The notes under the pieces were generated by a model. That model searched no databases, was not told where the DNA came from, and was given only the letters and a program-made list of their open reading frames with translations. DNA of 64,000 nt from Paenibacillaceae bacterium (GTDB taxonomy: Bacteria > Bacillota > Bacilli > Paenibacillales > CANHGK01). This document shows, piece by piece, positions 35,943 to 45,442 of this stretch. The stretch covers positions 1 to 64,000 of the forward strand of contig CANHGK010000015.1 in NCBI GenBank assembly GCA_947460235.1, in the 5' to 3' direction. Numbering within the stretch: position 1 is the stretch's first letter; every line of letters begins with the position of its first letter. Made by a program: the position numbers and the translations under genes.

Positions 35943-37964
35943 TTATCCGTTAATTTTTTCGAGGACGAGCACAGTGCGGCTTGGTGAATAGATACCAAAT
36001 CCGATCATATGGTTACGTGCTTCTAGCGTACCAGTGTGGTACACGTAATCTTGTGAAATACGTGATTGGCCACCGTATTGTTCATCGTCGGAGCTGAAAA
36101 TCACGCGGTATGATCCGTGTTCACTAACTGGCAATAAGAAATCATGGTATGAGTGTGTTGGGTGGAAGTTGAATAAGAATACAAGACCACCTTTACGGAA
36201 CGCAAGTACTTTCTCGTCTTGGCCGATCCACAAGCTTTGTAAATCAGACGCACCAAAAATATGACGGGAAGTCCAAAGATGGGTCATTCCGCGGTCGAAT
36301 TGGTTTAAGTAATCGTATTGAAGCATCGTGTTGTCCGCAAGATTCCATTGACGACGAGCATATTTGTAGCTGTTGTTATTACCTGCACGTGGGAAGTCAA
36401 TCCATTCTGGATGACCAAATTCGTTTCCGAAGAAGTTCAAATAGCCTTCGCCTGCAAGTGTACCCGAAATCAGACGAATCATTTTATGCAATGCAACCGC
36501 ACGCGCTATTTCAACGTTCAAATCACCTTTGTTCATGTGCCAATACATTTCTTTGTCTGCGAGCCAAAAAATAATTGTTTTGTCTCCGACGAGTGCTTGG
36601 TCATGCGACTCTGCGTAACCGATGCTTTTTTCCTGTGGACGGCGCGTCGTAAGCTCGTGCCAGATTTTCCACATATCCCATTGTTCATCTGAACATTCTT
36701 TCAACGATTTGATCCACATATCAGGAACACCCATTGACAAACGGAAGTCAAAACCGACACCACCAACTTGAATTGGTAAGCACATCCCTGGCATACCGCT
36801 CATATCTTCGGCAACTGTAATTGCATCCGGACGAACTTCACGGATTAACTCATTGGCAAATTGCAAATAAGTTACTGCGTCAAGGTCTGTATCCATGCTG
36901 AAGTATTTATCATACCCGTCAAATGCAACGCCTAAGCCACTGTGGTGGTACAACATTGAGGTAACCCCGTCGAAACGGAAGCCATCAAAATGATATTCTT
37001 CCAACCAAAATTTAATATTTGAAAGTAAGAAGTGAATCACTTCGTGTTTGCCGTAATTGAATAACTTTGAATCCCAAGCCGGATGATTTCCGCGGTCGCC
37101 GCCATGGAAAAACTGATGATCTGACCCATCAAATTCGTTAATGCCTTCGTTAATGTTCTTTACAGCATGAGAGTGAACGAGGTCAAGCAAAACGGTAATG
37201 CCCATCGAATGTGCCGTATTAATTAATTCTTTCAATTCTTCTGGCGTTCCGAAACGTGATGACACGGCAAAGAAGTTAGAAACTTGATAACCAAATGATG
37301 CGTAATATGGATGCTCCATAATCGCCATCAATTGAATTGCGTTGTAACCACCAGCTTTGACACGTGGTAAAATAATATCCGTAAACTCTTTATACGTACC
37401 AAGAGCTTCTTTGTCCTGAGCCATTCCAACATGTGCTTCATAAATTAATAGCGGGTTCGCATTCGCACGGAATTCTTCATCTGACCATTTGAACTTTTTT
37501 GTGGGTTCCCAAATTTGACCGCAAAAATCATGATTATTCGAATCTTGTACGGCACGACGGATATATAATGGAATCCGGTCACGTACGATGCCATCGGCAA
37601 CGATGCGGACTTTGATTAATTGCTGATGTTGCAGAGCTTTTGTGCCTGGCAAGAAAATTTCCCAGCATCCATTATCGATTTTGGTAAGTGGATGTGATTC
37701 GCCATTCCACTCATTAAAATCCCCCATTAAAAATAAAGCATCCGCATTCGGCGCCCACTCACGATAGAACCAACCATCTTTTTTCTTGTGGAAGCCAAAG
37801 AATTGATGGCCGCTCGCAAATGTTTTCCATGATGATTTCTTTCCAAGTAATGCTTTTTTGACACTAGAGTAACGTTCCATTCGTAAGTTTAAATCCTGTT
37901 CAAATGGCTGTAAATAAGGATCGATGTCAAGAATTTGTAGTCTAGGTGCAGATACAGTTTTCAT
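35943..37964 (-). CDS. glgB: 1,4-alpha-glucan branching enzyme, GH13_8 (eukaryote-type)
   Basis: A 673-residue branching enzyme that makes alpha-1,6 branches in glycogen. Order: N-terminal helical and CBM48 part (about 1-150), GH13 barrel, C-terminal sandwich. Catalytic regions: GFRFDGVTSM (nucleophile Asp), TVAEDMSGMP (acid/base Glu) and AESHDQALVGD. The motifs FFHGGDRGNHPAWDSKLFNYG, GVGFDFRLSMGVPDMWI and FGNEFGHPEWIDFPR are those of the plant/animal/fungal subfamily GH13_8, not of the GH13_9 GlgB usual in Bacillota. ATG 37964 follows GGGGAGAG. No glgC or glgA in the window, so this is not the classical glg operon. Confidence 0.92.
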   Translation of the reverse strand: MKTVSAPRLQILDIDPYLQPFEQDLNLRMERYSSVKKALLGKKSSWKTFASGHQFFGFHKKKDGWFYREWAPNADALFLMGDFNEWNGESHPLTKIDNGCWEIFLPGTKALQHQQLIKVRIVADGIVRDRIPLYIRRAVQDSNNHDFCGQIWEPTKKFKWSDEEFRANANPLLIYEAHVGMAQDKEALGTYKEFTDIILPRVKAGGYNAIQLMAIMEHPYYASFGYQVSNFFAVSSRFGTPEELKELINTAHSMGITVLLDLVHSHAVKNINEGINEFDGSDHQFFHGGDRGNHPAWDSKLFNYGKHEVIHFLLSNIKFWLEEYHFDGFRFDGVTSMLYHHSGLGVAFDGYDKYFSMDTDLDAVTYLQFANELIREVRPDAITVAEDMSGMPGMCLPIQVGGVGFDFRLSMGVPDMWIKSLKECSDEQWDMWKIWHELTTRRPQEKSIGYAESHDQALVGDKTIIFWLADKEMYWHMNKGDLNVEIARAVALHKMIRLISGTLAGEGYLNFFGNEFGHPEWIDFPRAGNNNSYKYARRQWNLADNTMLQYDYLNQFDRGMTHLWTSRHIFGASDLQSLWIGQDEKVLAFRKGGLVFLFNFHPTHSYHDFLLPVSEHGSYRVIFSSDDEQYGGQSRISQDYVYHTGTLEARNHMIGFGIYSPSRTVLVLEKING

Positions 37965-38020
37965 GGTTGTTGCTCTCCCCAATTATAAAATTCTTCTATT
38001 GAAATCGTTTTAACAGAGCG

Positions 38021-38034
38021 GTGGAAGCTTCCAC
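38021..38034. promoter_or_regulatory. Perfect 14-bp palindrome upstream of glgB
   Basis: GTGGAAGCTTCCAC is a perfect dyad centred 64 bases before the glgB start codon. This size and place suit a dimeric regulator's operator. No regulator is recognised from it; a weak promoter region around it was not resolved. Confidence 0.3.
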
Positions 38035-38106
38035 GCACAATCAAGCCCAAACAAAAACCTGACTTTTTTTGTGCATATATATTTACTATTTTAAGGTACT
38101 TTTAGA

Positions 38107-40182
38107 TTAACGTAAAGTTTGAGATGCTTCAACATATTTCAGTGATTCTGTTTCCATGTTTTGTTGCTGAACGATTCTTAAACACACCCATCCTGTAAAA
38201 AGGAGTAAGGCAGTCTGAATGCAAGAGTACCCGACGACAAAAAGGTCCTCAGCGGGGATGTGTACGACATTCATTCGACTGTATCCGAGAACATAGGCAA
38301 CATTGGCATAGTGTGCGGCTGAAATTCCAAGATAAATCCACAATACCCGACGATCAAACCGGAATAGTAAGATGACCAAGGCAATGACCATTGCCGGATA
38401 CAAATATCGTTCGTGCATTTTCGGAGCAATGGTAAAAAAACCAGTCATTAGCCATAGTGACATCACGGCAAATACGGAAGGATGTGATTTACCGAGTAAA
38501 TAAATTAAAAACGTGAACGCTATGACTCCGATAATCCCAATCCATCCCCACGCATTGATCGAAAGGCCGGCCACCATGGTTGATATAGGTACCCAGTTGT
38601 TTTCGAACATCGCATGGATATTAAAAGCGTTAACGCTTGCGTACGGATACGATGATAATGTGGAAAGATATTTATTAAAGATATATATAAAGCCTTGAAA
38701 AATGGACCCTTGTTCTACAATTCCTTTCTGAATTACAAAAGGTAAAATTCCAATGAGAAAGGTCACAATACCAAGCAAAATACTTTCGATGACGATTCGA
38801 ATTTTTTTCTCTTGAATGATGAAATAGAGTACCACCAAAAAGTAGATTAGTCCAAACAGTAAGGCTTGTGGCTTAATCAACACCGCGATCGCGAGGAAGA
38901 TGCTAGCAGATTGCACTTGTTTTCGGCATATTTGGATCAAAAATAATGCGATAAACAATGAATAAACAGCATCTACTTGTGCCCATACCGCTGAGTTGAT
39001 AAGGACTGCTGGATTAAACCAAAATAACGCCGCGACAAGTAATGCGGTTACCGTCCCGAGTACTTTTTTTGAAGCACGATAGAGTATGAATCCAATCAGT
39101 ACGTCACAAATGATTGGTGGAATTTTTAATACTAACATGGCTCCTGTGGAATCAATCGGCAAATGAAACCAATCCATGCATGCTCCAATTAAAAAGAGTA
39201 CATAAACATAGCCAGGCGGATAATCGATAAACAAATCGGTATTACTATAGAAATGAAATAATCCATCGGAATAGGCGTGCTGTGCCCATTGCTCAAATAA
39301 ATTTACATCGGCGTGATAACCATCGAAGAGTGGTGCCATGATAATACGAACGATAAACGCCAAGATAAGCAGTGTTCGAAACCACGAATTGACCGTGGAT
39401 TCTTTTGGCGCTTGATTCGTATTGCGACGAAAATACCAAATCGAGAGCAATGCAATTCCAATAAACAAAACGTTCGTCAAGACAATCATTGAACGAGAAA
39501 AAAATCCTTTCGGATAGATGGGTTCCATGGCTTCCTTCGGTTGTCCGCCAGCATCAGTTGCAGGAAATACAGAACTGCGATTTTCTTCTGGAGATAAGAG
39601 TTGCAATGAAAATGGGATGACGCCATTTGGAATGTGGTCTACTTTTTTGAATGATAATCCGTTAAAATACGCTTCGCCTTGATTAACATTATCATAAAAA
39701 CCGAGCCTTGCAGAAACGATTACATCCTTCTGATCTGGTGCAGTTTTTCCAAAGAGCTGCACAAACTGCCAATTGCTACCTTTTGCAATTTGGAATTCTG
39801 CGATTGCTTTCGTCCCAAAAACAGATAGATTCGCTCCAATTTGATCATCAGATAAACCTTGTGCCTTGATCCAACCTGACAAATGATACAGTTGACTTGG
39901 TTCAACCGATACGATTTGTTCAATACGTATATCATTTGGTGTGAGGTTTTGAAGATGCAGTGAGTTGTTTCCATCATGCGTGATTTGACGATCTAGAGAT
40001 GCGATGAATGATGTATCATCGACATGGTATCCTGCCAATGACCAAGATGCCGGAATACCTCCTTGAGCACGATCGAACGTAGTGTTTTTCAACAATTCTT
40101 CGGATGCGCTGGCAAATATTGTGGGGATCGAAAACATGATGCACAAAAACAGCAGAATTGTGATACTTACTTTTTTAAGCAA
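38107..40182 (-). CDS. Membrane glycosyltransferase (PMT/GT-C type) with N-terminal CBM-like domain
   Basis: A 691-residue membrane protein. After a signal peptide (about 1-25) comes an exposed jelly-roll domain of about 150 residues (LLKNTTFDRAQGGIPASWSL, YHLSGWIKA), similar to CBM4/9-type sugar-binding modules. About 11-13 membrane helices follow from residue 235, of the GT-C fold, with HADVNLFEQWA, FIDYPPGYVY and AVWAQVDAVY, as in polyprenol-phosphate-dependent mannosyl/glucosyltransferases. It likely moves a sugar from a lipid carrier to wall polymers or proteins outside. TTG 40182 follows AGGGGG. Acceptor unknown. Confidence 0.8.
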   Translation of the reverse strand: MLKKVSITILLFLCIMFSIPTIFASASEELLKNTTFDRAQGGIPASWSLAGYHVDDTSFIASLDRQITHDGNNSLHLQNLTPNDIRIEQIVSVEPSQLYHLSGWIKAQGLSDDQIGANLSVFGTKAIAEFQIAKGSNWQFVQLFGKTAPDQKDVIVSARLGFYDNVNQGEAYFNGLSFKKVDHIPNGVIPFSLQLLSPEENRSSVFPATDAGGQPKEAMEPIYPKGFFSRSMIVLTNVLFIGIALLSIWYFRRNTNQAPKESTVNSWFRTLLILAFIVRIIMAPLFDGYHADVNLFEQWAQHAYSDGLFHFYSNTDLFIDYPPGYVYVLFLIGACMDWFHLPIDSTGAMLVLKIPPIICDVLIGFILYRASKKVLGTVTALLVAALFWFNPAVLINSAVWAQVDAVYSLFIALFLIQICRKQVQSASIFLAIAVLIKPQALLFGLIYFLVVLYFIIQEKKIRIVIESILLGIVTFLIGILPFVIQKGIVEQGSIFQGFIYIFNKYLSTLSSYPYASVNAFNIHAMFENNWVPISTMVAGLSINAWGWIGIIGVIAFTFLIYLLGKSHPSVFAVMSLWLMTGFFTIAPKMHERYLYPAMVIALVILLFRFDRRVLWIYLGISAAHYANVAYVLGYSRMNVVHIPAEDLFVVGYSCIQTALLLFTGWVCLRIVQQQNMETESLKYVEASQTLR

Positions 40183-40358
40183 TAGGTTACCCCCTAAAAC
40201 GAATTGATGGAAACAATTATTGGATACAATCTACAGTTTAGTTTATTTCACATCGAAAATGAACAACGACGATGGCAATGTTTAGAAATCACAGATGTTT
40301 TTTTATATATTTTCGATTATTGTTAAATTACTAGCTACAAAATGAGGGAGCGAAAACG

Positions 40359-42410
40359 ATGGCTATCAATTATGAATTGGGCCGCAGTAACTGGCGTACA
40401 TTTCGAGATGGCATTGAAAAAGAATGGCTGATTACCAATGGGATTGGCGGATATGCAAATCAATCGGTGATTGGAGCGAATCATCGCATGTTTTGTGGTT
40501 ATTTGCATGCATCGTTTCATCCCCCGGCAGACCGATTTACGCTTCTTGCGGGCACACATGAGGCCGTTGTGATTGGCGGTGTGACGTATGATTTGGCAGC
40601 GCAAGAATATATCGGAATGTTTCGAGAGGGACAGCAATATTTGAATCGTTTTGAATTTAATGGTGTCCCAACATTTACTTATCAAGTAAACGATGTCCTA
40701 ATCAAAAAGACAGTTGCACTCGATTATGGTAAAAACACGGTGACAGTTTGCTATGAATTGTTTAATGGTAAACGAGCAAGTGAATTCAATATTACGCCAC
40801 TGTTCACGTGTAAACCGCTCGGGGCAACGCTAGAAAAAAGTGAACTCACATTCGATGTGATTGTGAGTGAAGATGAACTGAACTTGAAACCAAAGAACCA
40901 ACCGGAAATTGAGATCTATTTTAAAACATCCGACGGAACGTTTATTGATCGGAGTTTACGTCCAACGTCGATGGCTACCCCAAATTATGTAATCGAAGAA
41001 AATCAAGTGTATCATATCGACAACCGAAATGGATTTCTTGGCGTTGACCATCATTTTACGCCGTATGATGTACGTGTACAATTGAAACCCGGCGAAACGA
41101 AACGAATGTTTATCAAGTGTTCCGCTGGTCCAATTGATGGGAAAAGTGGATTTGAAATTGTGCTAGAATCGTTGATGCGGCAACAACAGATCATTAAAAA
41201 GTCCGAACTTCAAGATCCGTTGGCACAGAAATTGGTCGCATCCGCGGATGCGTTTATCGTTGATCGTGAATCGACGGGATTAAAAACGGTGCTGGCAGGA
41301 TATCCATGGTTTATGGATTGGGGCAGAGATACGATGATCGCGTTACAAGGGTTAACCTTGTGTACGAAACGCTTTGACGATGCCCGGCAAATTTTGGAGT
41401 CGTTTGCGAAATATGTTCGTCATGGGCTTTTACCTAATAATTTCCCTGATCGTGCAGATGATATACCTGGTTATAACACGATTGACGCATCGCTTTGGTA
41501 TTTTTATTCGGTAGACCGTTACTTGGCATACAGCGGTGAAGCGGCGGATTACGAGTTTATTCAGCAGAAGATTTATCCGGCCTTGAAAGAAATATGTCAT
41601 GCGTACCGAGATGGGACAGATTATAACATTCGCATGGCGGAAGATGGGCTTGTACGCGGGGGGAGCAATCTGGATCAATTGACGTGGATGGACGTTCGCG
41701 TTGGTGATTGGGTCGTGACGCCAAGACACGGGAAACCGGTAGAAATTAACGCACTGTGGTTCAATGCACTTTGCGTCATGGGGCAATTGTCTAATCGATT
41801 TGATGATGGATCCGGCGATTCATATTTGGAACTTGCAGAGCGTGTAAAAGAAAGTTTCAGATTACAGTTTTGGAATGAAGCGGCAGAATGTTTATACGAC
41901 GTCATTTATGAAGATGAACAAGGACGAATCGTGAAAGATAGCAGGATACGCCCGAATCAAATCTGGGCTGTCTTTTTGCCAAATACAATGTTGGTTGCGG
42001 ATCAAGAACGTAAAATTGTAGAAACTGTGTACGAACAATTATACACACCCTACGGGATGCGTTCGCTTAGCCCGCGGGAAATCAATTATAAGTCGAGTTA
42101 CATTGGTAAATTAATTGCGCGTGACGGCGCATACCACATGGGGACGTCGTGGGGGTTCATCTCTGGAGCATTCATTAGTGCATATTGCAAAGTGTATGGG
42201 CATAGCGAAGATGCGGTTCGGCGTGCCAAGGAGATGTGTTTGTATTTTGAGGATCATCTTGCGGATGGATGCTTAAATGGTATCGCAGAAATTTTTGATG
42301 GTGACTTTGCATGCACATCACGCGGATGTTATACGCAAGCTTGGAGCGTCAGCGAAGTGCTTCGCGCATATGTGGAAGATGTATTACCTTATTTGAAATC
42401 GGAGGGATGA
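40359..42410 (+). CDS. Glycogen debranching enzyme, GH133 (archaeal/bacterial type)
   Basis: A 683-residue amylo-alpha-1,6-glucosidase-type enzyme. The N-terminal GDE_N domain (about 1-250, with KEWLITNGIGGYA) is followed by the alpha/alpha barrel with GYPWFMDWGRDTMIAL, LLPNNFPD, NTIDASLWYFY, QLTWMDV, and a final GTSWGFISGAFI. It removes branches from glycogen or maltodextrins. GAGGGAG precedes the ATG. With the branching enzyme and neopullulanase nearby (separate transcripts), an intracellular glucan store with both build-up and break-down is suggested. Confidence 0.92.
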   Translation: MAINYELGRSNWRTFRDGIEKEWLITNGIGGYANQSVIGANHRMFCGYLHASFHPPADRFTLLAGTHEAVVIGGVTYDLAAQEYIGMFREGQQYLNRFEFNGVPTFTYQVNDVLIKKTVALDYGKNTVTVCYELFNGKRASEFNITPLFTCKPLGATLEKSELTFDVIVSEDELNLKPKNQPEIEIYFKTSDGTFIDRSLRPTSMATPNYVIEENQVYHIDNRNGFLGVDHHFTPYDVRVQLKPGETKRMFIKCSAGPIDGKSGFEIVLESLMRQQQIIKKSELQDPLAQKLVASADAFIVDRESTGLKTVLAGYPWFMDWGRDTMIALQGLTLCTKRFDDARQILESFAKYVRHGLLPNNFPDRADDIPGYNTIDASLWYFYSVDRYLAYSGEAADYEFIQQKIYPALKEICHAYRDGTDYNIRMAEDGLVRGGSNLDQLTWMDVRVGDWVVTPRHGKPVEINALWFNALCVMGQLSNRFDDGSGDSYLELAERVKESFRLQFWNEAAECLYDVIYEDEQGRIVKDSRIRPNQIWAVFLPNTMLVADQERKIVETVYEQLYTPYGMRSLSPREINYKSSYIGKLIARDGAYHMGTSWGFISGAFISAYCKVYGHSEDAVRRAKEMCLYFEDHLADGCLNGIAEIFDGDFACTSRGCYTQAWSVSEVLRAYVEDVLPYLKSEG

Positions 42411-42412
42411 CG

Positions 42413-43312
42413 ATGAAACGTACAATTGTGATTGCGTCACTTGTAGTCATACTTAGTTCTTGTTCAGCGGGGCAGGAAAAGCAACCAACACTAGCACCTA
42501 CAGCAAATGGTTCAAGCCAACTTCAAACAACGCAACCTTCAATGGCACCGGAGCCTAAACTTACGTTGGCTGACCGCAAACAAATGGCAAATACGTTTGC
42601 CTTTGCCAATCAGGACGGTAGTCAGTTGATTTATCCGCTTATCGGCCAAAACGTAACCACTCCATTAGAGTCATTCAAAAAGGCAATTGGTGAAAATGGT
42701 CAAGTGTACGAGTTGGCATTTGTCGGAGAACAAAAAGCAGGTACATCGGATTCTGGCAGACAAACGGCGGAGAATTTTGCAAACGTACATGGGATTATTT
42801 TTGATGTGAAAAATGGTCCGGCAAAAGCAAATCAAACGTATTATTTGACCAAAGAAGAAATCATACCAGTCGAATCGTTACAAACGTATTCTTCCGAACA
42901 AACGGAAGTATCAGATAAACAAGAAATTGCACGTATTGAAGCGGCCAAAGATCGTAAGGTGAAACAAGCTTGGGTCATTGGTTCAGATGCTTCGTTCAAG
43001 ATTGAAATCGTTGAATTTGAAAGAGTAGGCGATTCCATGCTTGCTAGTGTCGTACTTGTGAAAAAGGATAATCTTGCATTTCACGATTTTGAAGCCAAAT
43101 ACAATGAATACTCTACGTGGCGAGTAGATGATGGTGGGAAAATGATGCCGAAGTTGTTCCATGTAATGTTTGTCGCAAAATCAGCAGAAGGTGATGTGAT
43201 TGGATTAGCGTGGGCTGGTGCTGAGGCCGAAGATGAACTGTTACTTTTCGAAAATGGAACGAAGCTAGATTCACTTGATGAAGGTGCTTCTCGTTATTGG
43301 TCGCCAATGTGA
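42413..43312 (+). CDS. Lipoprotein of unknown function
   Basis: A 299-residue lipoprotein (signal ending LSSC, then SAGQEK). A Pro/Thr/Gln-rich spacer of about 40 residues leads to a folded part without a domain I recognise; it contains two possible repeats around YPLIGQNVTTPLESFKK and YYLTKEEIIPVE. ATG 42413 follows GGAGGG and starts two bases after the debranching enzyme's stop, so the two are translationally linked, although a role in glycogen metabolism is not evident for an exported protein. Confidence 0.7.
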   Translation: MKRTIVIASLVVILSSCSAGQEKQPTLAPTANGSSQLQTTQPSMAPEPKLTLADRKQMANTFAFANQDGSQLIYPLIGQNVTTPLESFKKAIGENGQVYELAFVGEQKAGTSDSGRQTAENFANVHGIIFDVKNGPAKANQTYYLTKEEIIPVESLQTYSSEQTEVSDKQEIARIEAAKDRKVKQAWVIGSDASFKIEIVEFERVGDSMLASVVLVKKDNLAFHDFEAKYNEYSTWRVDDGGKMMPKLFHVMFVAKSAEGDVIGLAWAGAEAEDELLLFENGTKLDSLDEGASRYWSPM

Positions 43313-43398
43313 TATGAATATAGCTACGATTTACGTAGGTCATTTTCCTTCGTAAGTCACCCATGGTATCTGATGATTCATTACATTAATTGACTTTT

Positions 43399-43440
43399 AA
43401 AAATGCACTTCTTCCCAAAATGGGAGGAAGTGCATTTTTG
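43399..43440. terminator. Bidirectional terminator
   Basis: AAAAATGCACTTCTTCCC pairs with GGGAGGAAGTGCATTTTT, a near-perfect 18-base stem with loop AAAAT. It serves genes from both sides. Confidence 0.9.
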
Positions 43441-43444
43441 TTGG

Positions 43445-43612
43445 CTAGGTTGTTGATGTTTGAATCGGTGATAACTTTTGCAATGTTGATGAATTGGTTA
43501 CCGAACGATTCGCTGGTTCAATTAGGTTTTTAAGTTTATCAATTTCGTTGGTTAAATCCTTTAAGGTTTTTTGAATCTCTTGTGCCTTGTTCGTGATGAT
43601 TGTGTGTTTCAC
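43445..43612 (-). CDS. Small 55-residue protein at the end of the WxL operon
   Basis: A GTG start lies one codon after the stop of the DUF916 gene and in the same frame (TAA, TTC, GTG). The reading frame continues for 55 codons to a stop at 43445-43447, just before the shared terminator. The predicted peptide is helical and coil-like (KAQEIQKTLKDLTNEIDKLK) followed by a Ser/Thr-rich end. No RBS is visible; translation would rely on re-initiation, or, alternatively, on a stop-codon readthrough that would join it to the DUF916 protein's cytosolic tail. Not recognised. Confidence 0.4.
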   Translation of the reverse strand: MKHTIITNKAQEIQKTLKDLTNEIDKLKNLIEPANRSVTNSSTLQKLSPIQTSTT

Positions 43613-43615
43613 GAA

Positions 43616-44662
43616 TTAATTATTTTTCATTTTTCTAAAAAGTAAAACAACTAAACACAGGACGACCGCTAGTAGCCCACCAATGACCTCAAATAATAAA
43701 GTTGGTGGATGATTTTGAATCGTCGGGTGTTGAATCATGATTTTTTCAACCGTTTTTTGAACGGAGTTTTGATTGATGGAAATGTAATGTTCTTGCCATG
43801 ACGAGTGTTCATAGCCATTTATTGAGATTCTTAAAATATAGTTACCGGCTGAAAGAGTTTGATAATTCCACGGGATTGAATAGGTGAACTTTGTATGGGG
43901 TGCCATCGAAAATGGAGATATGACACCTTGAAAAAGAAGTTGATGTTCTTTGGTAAGAAGTTCATAAGAACCAGATATATCATGAATGATTCTTGCAGAT
44001 GCATTCAACGCCTTGAAATATAAGTTAATGGTACCGGGATCATAGCCAAAATCATCAATTGAAATGGAAGTAGTTTTACTTTCTGATGCGTCAAAATCCA
44101 ATTGAATTGCCGTATCGATGGCCTGAAATTGATCAATTAAAAGTGTAGAAGACGGCATTGAAATCGTGTCTGAAATTGTACCTGAAAAAAGTAGAAAACG
44201 AATTCCGCCAAGAACGGTCCCCCGTTTGATGGAACGAGGGACATTGATTGGGATCGTGATAATTTTGGATTCGGACGCATTTAAGTAGAAAGATTTCGGA
44301 ACTTTGAGATATTGTTTAAGTTCGAATTGTGGATCGGTAATTGTAAAGTGAACCAAATTAGCTTGTTCGGGTGGTTGATAAAAAATTCCTTGATCTGAAC
44401 TATATGCGTTCAATGCGATCGGTGTTAATTGAATGGCATGATCCGATGTGTTGGTGACTTTTGCGTATAACGTAACGTGTTCACCAGAAGATACGGATAG
44501 ATGATAAAAACCGGTAGGGCCGATTTGATGCGGTGGCTGAACGACTTCAACTGTAAAGGGAAATGTCGGTACGGAACTCGCATGGCTAACTGAAATCGCC
44601 ATAAGTAAGCCAGAAAAACTTAAAATAAGCAATCGTCGAAATAACTTAATTGTAGTCACCAC
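43616..44662 (-). CDS. DUF916 (WxLIP) / DUF3324 surface protein
   Basis: A protein of up to 348 residues with a signal peptide (about 10-30), the DUF916 peptidoglycan-binding domain (FPFTVEVVQPPHQIG, ISDTISM), a DUF3324-like beta domain and a C-terminal membrane helix (about 320-342) with a basic end. Members of this family hold WxL-domain proteins at the cell wall. The start is uncertain: GTG 44662 overlaps the AGGTGG that should be the RBS; a start a few codons later is more likely. It directly follows the WxL gene in an operon. Confidence 0.8.
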   Translation of the reverse strand: MVTTIKLFRRLLILSFSGLLMAISVSHASSVPTFPFTVEVVQPPHQIGPTGFYHLSVSSGEHVTLYAKVTNTSDHAIQLTPIALNAYSSDQGIFYQPPEQANLVHFTITDPQFELKQYLKVPKSFYLNASESKIITIPINVPRSIKRGTVLGGIRFLLFSGTISDTISMPSSTLLIDQFQAIDTAIQLDFDASESKTTSISIDDFGYDPGTINLYFKALNASARIIHDISGSYELLTKEHQLLFQGVISPFSMAPHTKFTYSIPWNYQTLSAGNYILRISINGYEHSSWQEHYISINQNSVQKTVEKIMIQHPTIQNHPPTLLFEVIGGLLAVVLCLVVLLFRKMKNN

Positions 44663-44697
44663 CTAATTTTACAGATGGAGTTAATTGGATCAGTGCA

Positions 44698-45291
44698 TTA
44701 AGGTCCAGTGGAAAGTGCAACGGTAGCATTGGTTTTGTAGGTAGCTGCATATGCACTTGCAGGTACTGTTAAAGTCGTACCTAGCGCGGTCATCGAGTAA
44801 CTTCCCATTCCTTTAAGTGCGGGTGCAATAATTAATTTTACTGGTGATCCAGTATCTAGCGATGTGTTAAGCGCAACCGTAGTGATTGTACTGGAAGCGG
44901 AAGAAGTAGAGTCCACCATACTGACTACAGGTATGGTTGAAACTTTGATCGAACCGAGGTCTAATGTTTTGCCACTTGAGACGTAAGTAGATGTGGATGT
45001 ATCGTACTCACTTAATTGTGATAACGTTAACGATAAGTTCCATCCACTCCCGTTACCTCGGGCATCGACAATATTTCCGATTGGCCACGTCGTTGTCGTT
45101 GTTTGCTCGGTACCGTTTAAGGTAATCGCACTGTAATTTCCAAATGTGATTGTACCTCCGGATAAATTAGAACCAGTGACGGTAACACCGCTATTGACCG
45201 CCGCAAATCCACTCGCACTTAGAATAAGTGATATACTAAATACAAGTGTTAATATCATACCGAATTTGAATTTCCGCTTAGTTTGCTGCAT
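44698..45291 (-). CDS. WxL-domain surface protein
   Basis: A 197-residue exported protein with a signal peptide (about 10-30, ending GFAA) followed by a single WxL domain. The first motif is present as GSGWNLSLTLSQL. The second motif, usually Y-x-x-x-LTWTL near the C terminus, is degenerate: YKTNATVALSTGP. WxL domains attach noncovalently to peptidoglycan and work with DUF916 proteins, which here is the next gene. ATG 45291 is chosen; AGGTGGG lies just upstream. Divergent from the two-component system at 45443, which may control it. Confidence 0.75.
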   Translation of the reverse strand: MQQTKRKFKFGMILTLVFSISLILSASGFAAVNSGVTVTGSNLSGGTITFGNYSAITLNGTEQTTTTTWPIGNIVDARGNGSGWNLSLTLSQLSEYDTSTSTYVSSGKTLDLGSIKVSTIPVVSMVDSTSSASSTITTVALNTSLDTGSPVKLIIAPALKGMGSYSMTALGTTLTVPASAYAATYKTNATVALSTGP

Positions 45292-45442
45292 GCATCCCAC
45301 CTGCTTTCATTGGTAAATGACAAGTTGTTCACAATAAACTATTCTTGTCTTTCCTATTGTGGATAGGGCAATCGTATTGCTGTTTTTGTAAACCAATACA
45401 ATTATTAAGTGATACAATAATATTTTTGAAATGGGTGATGGA

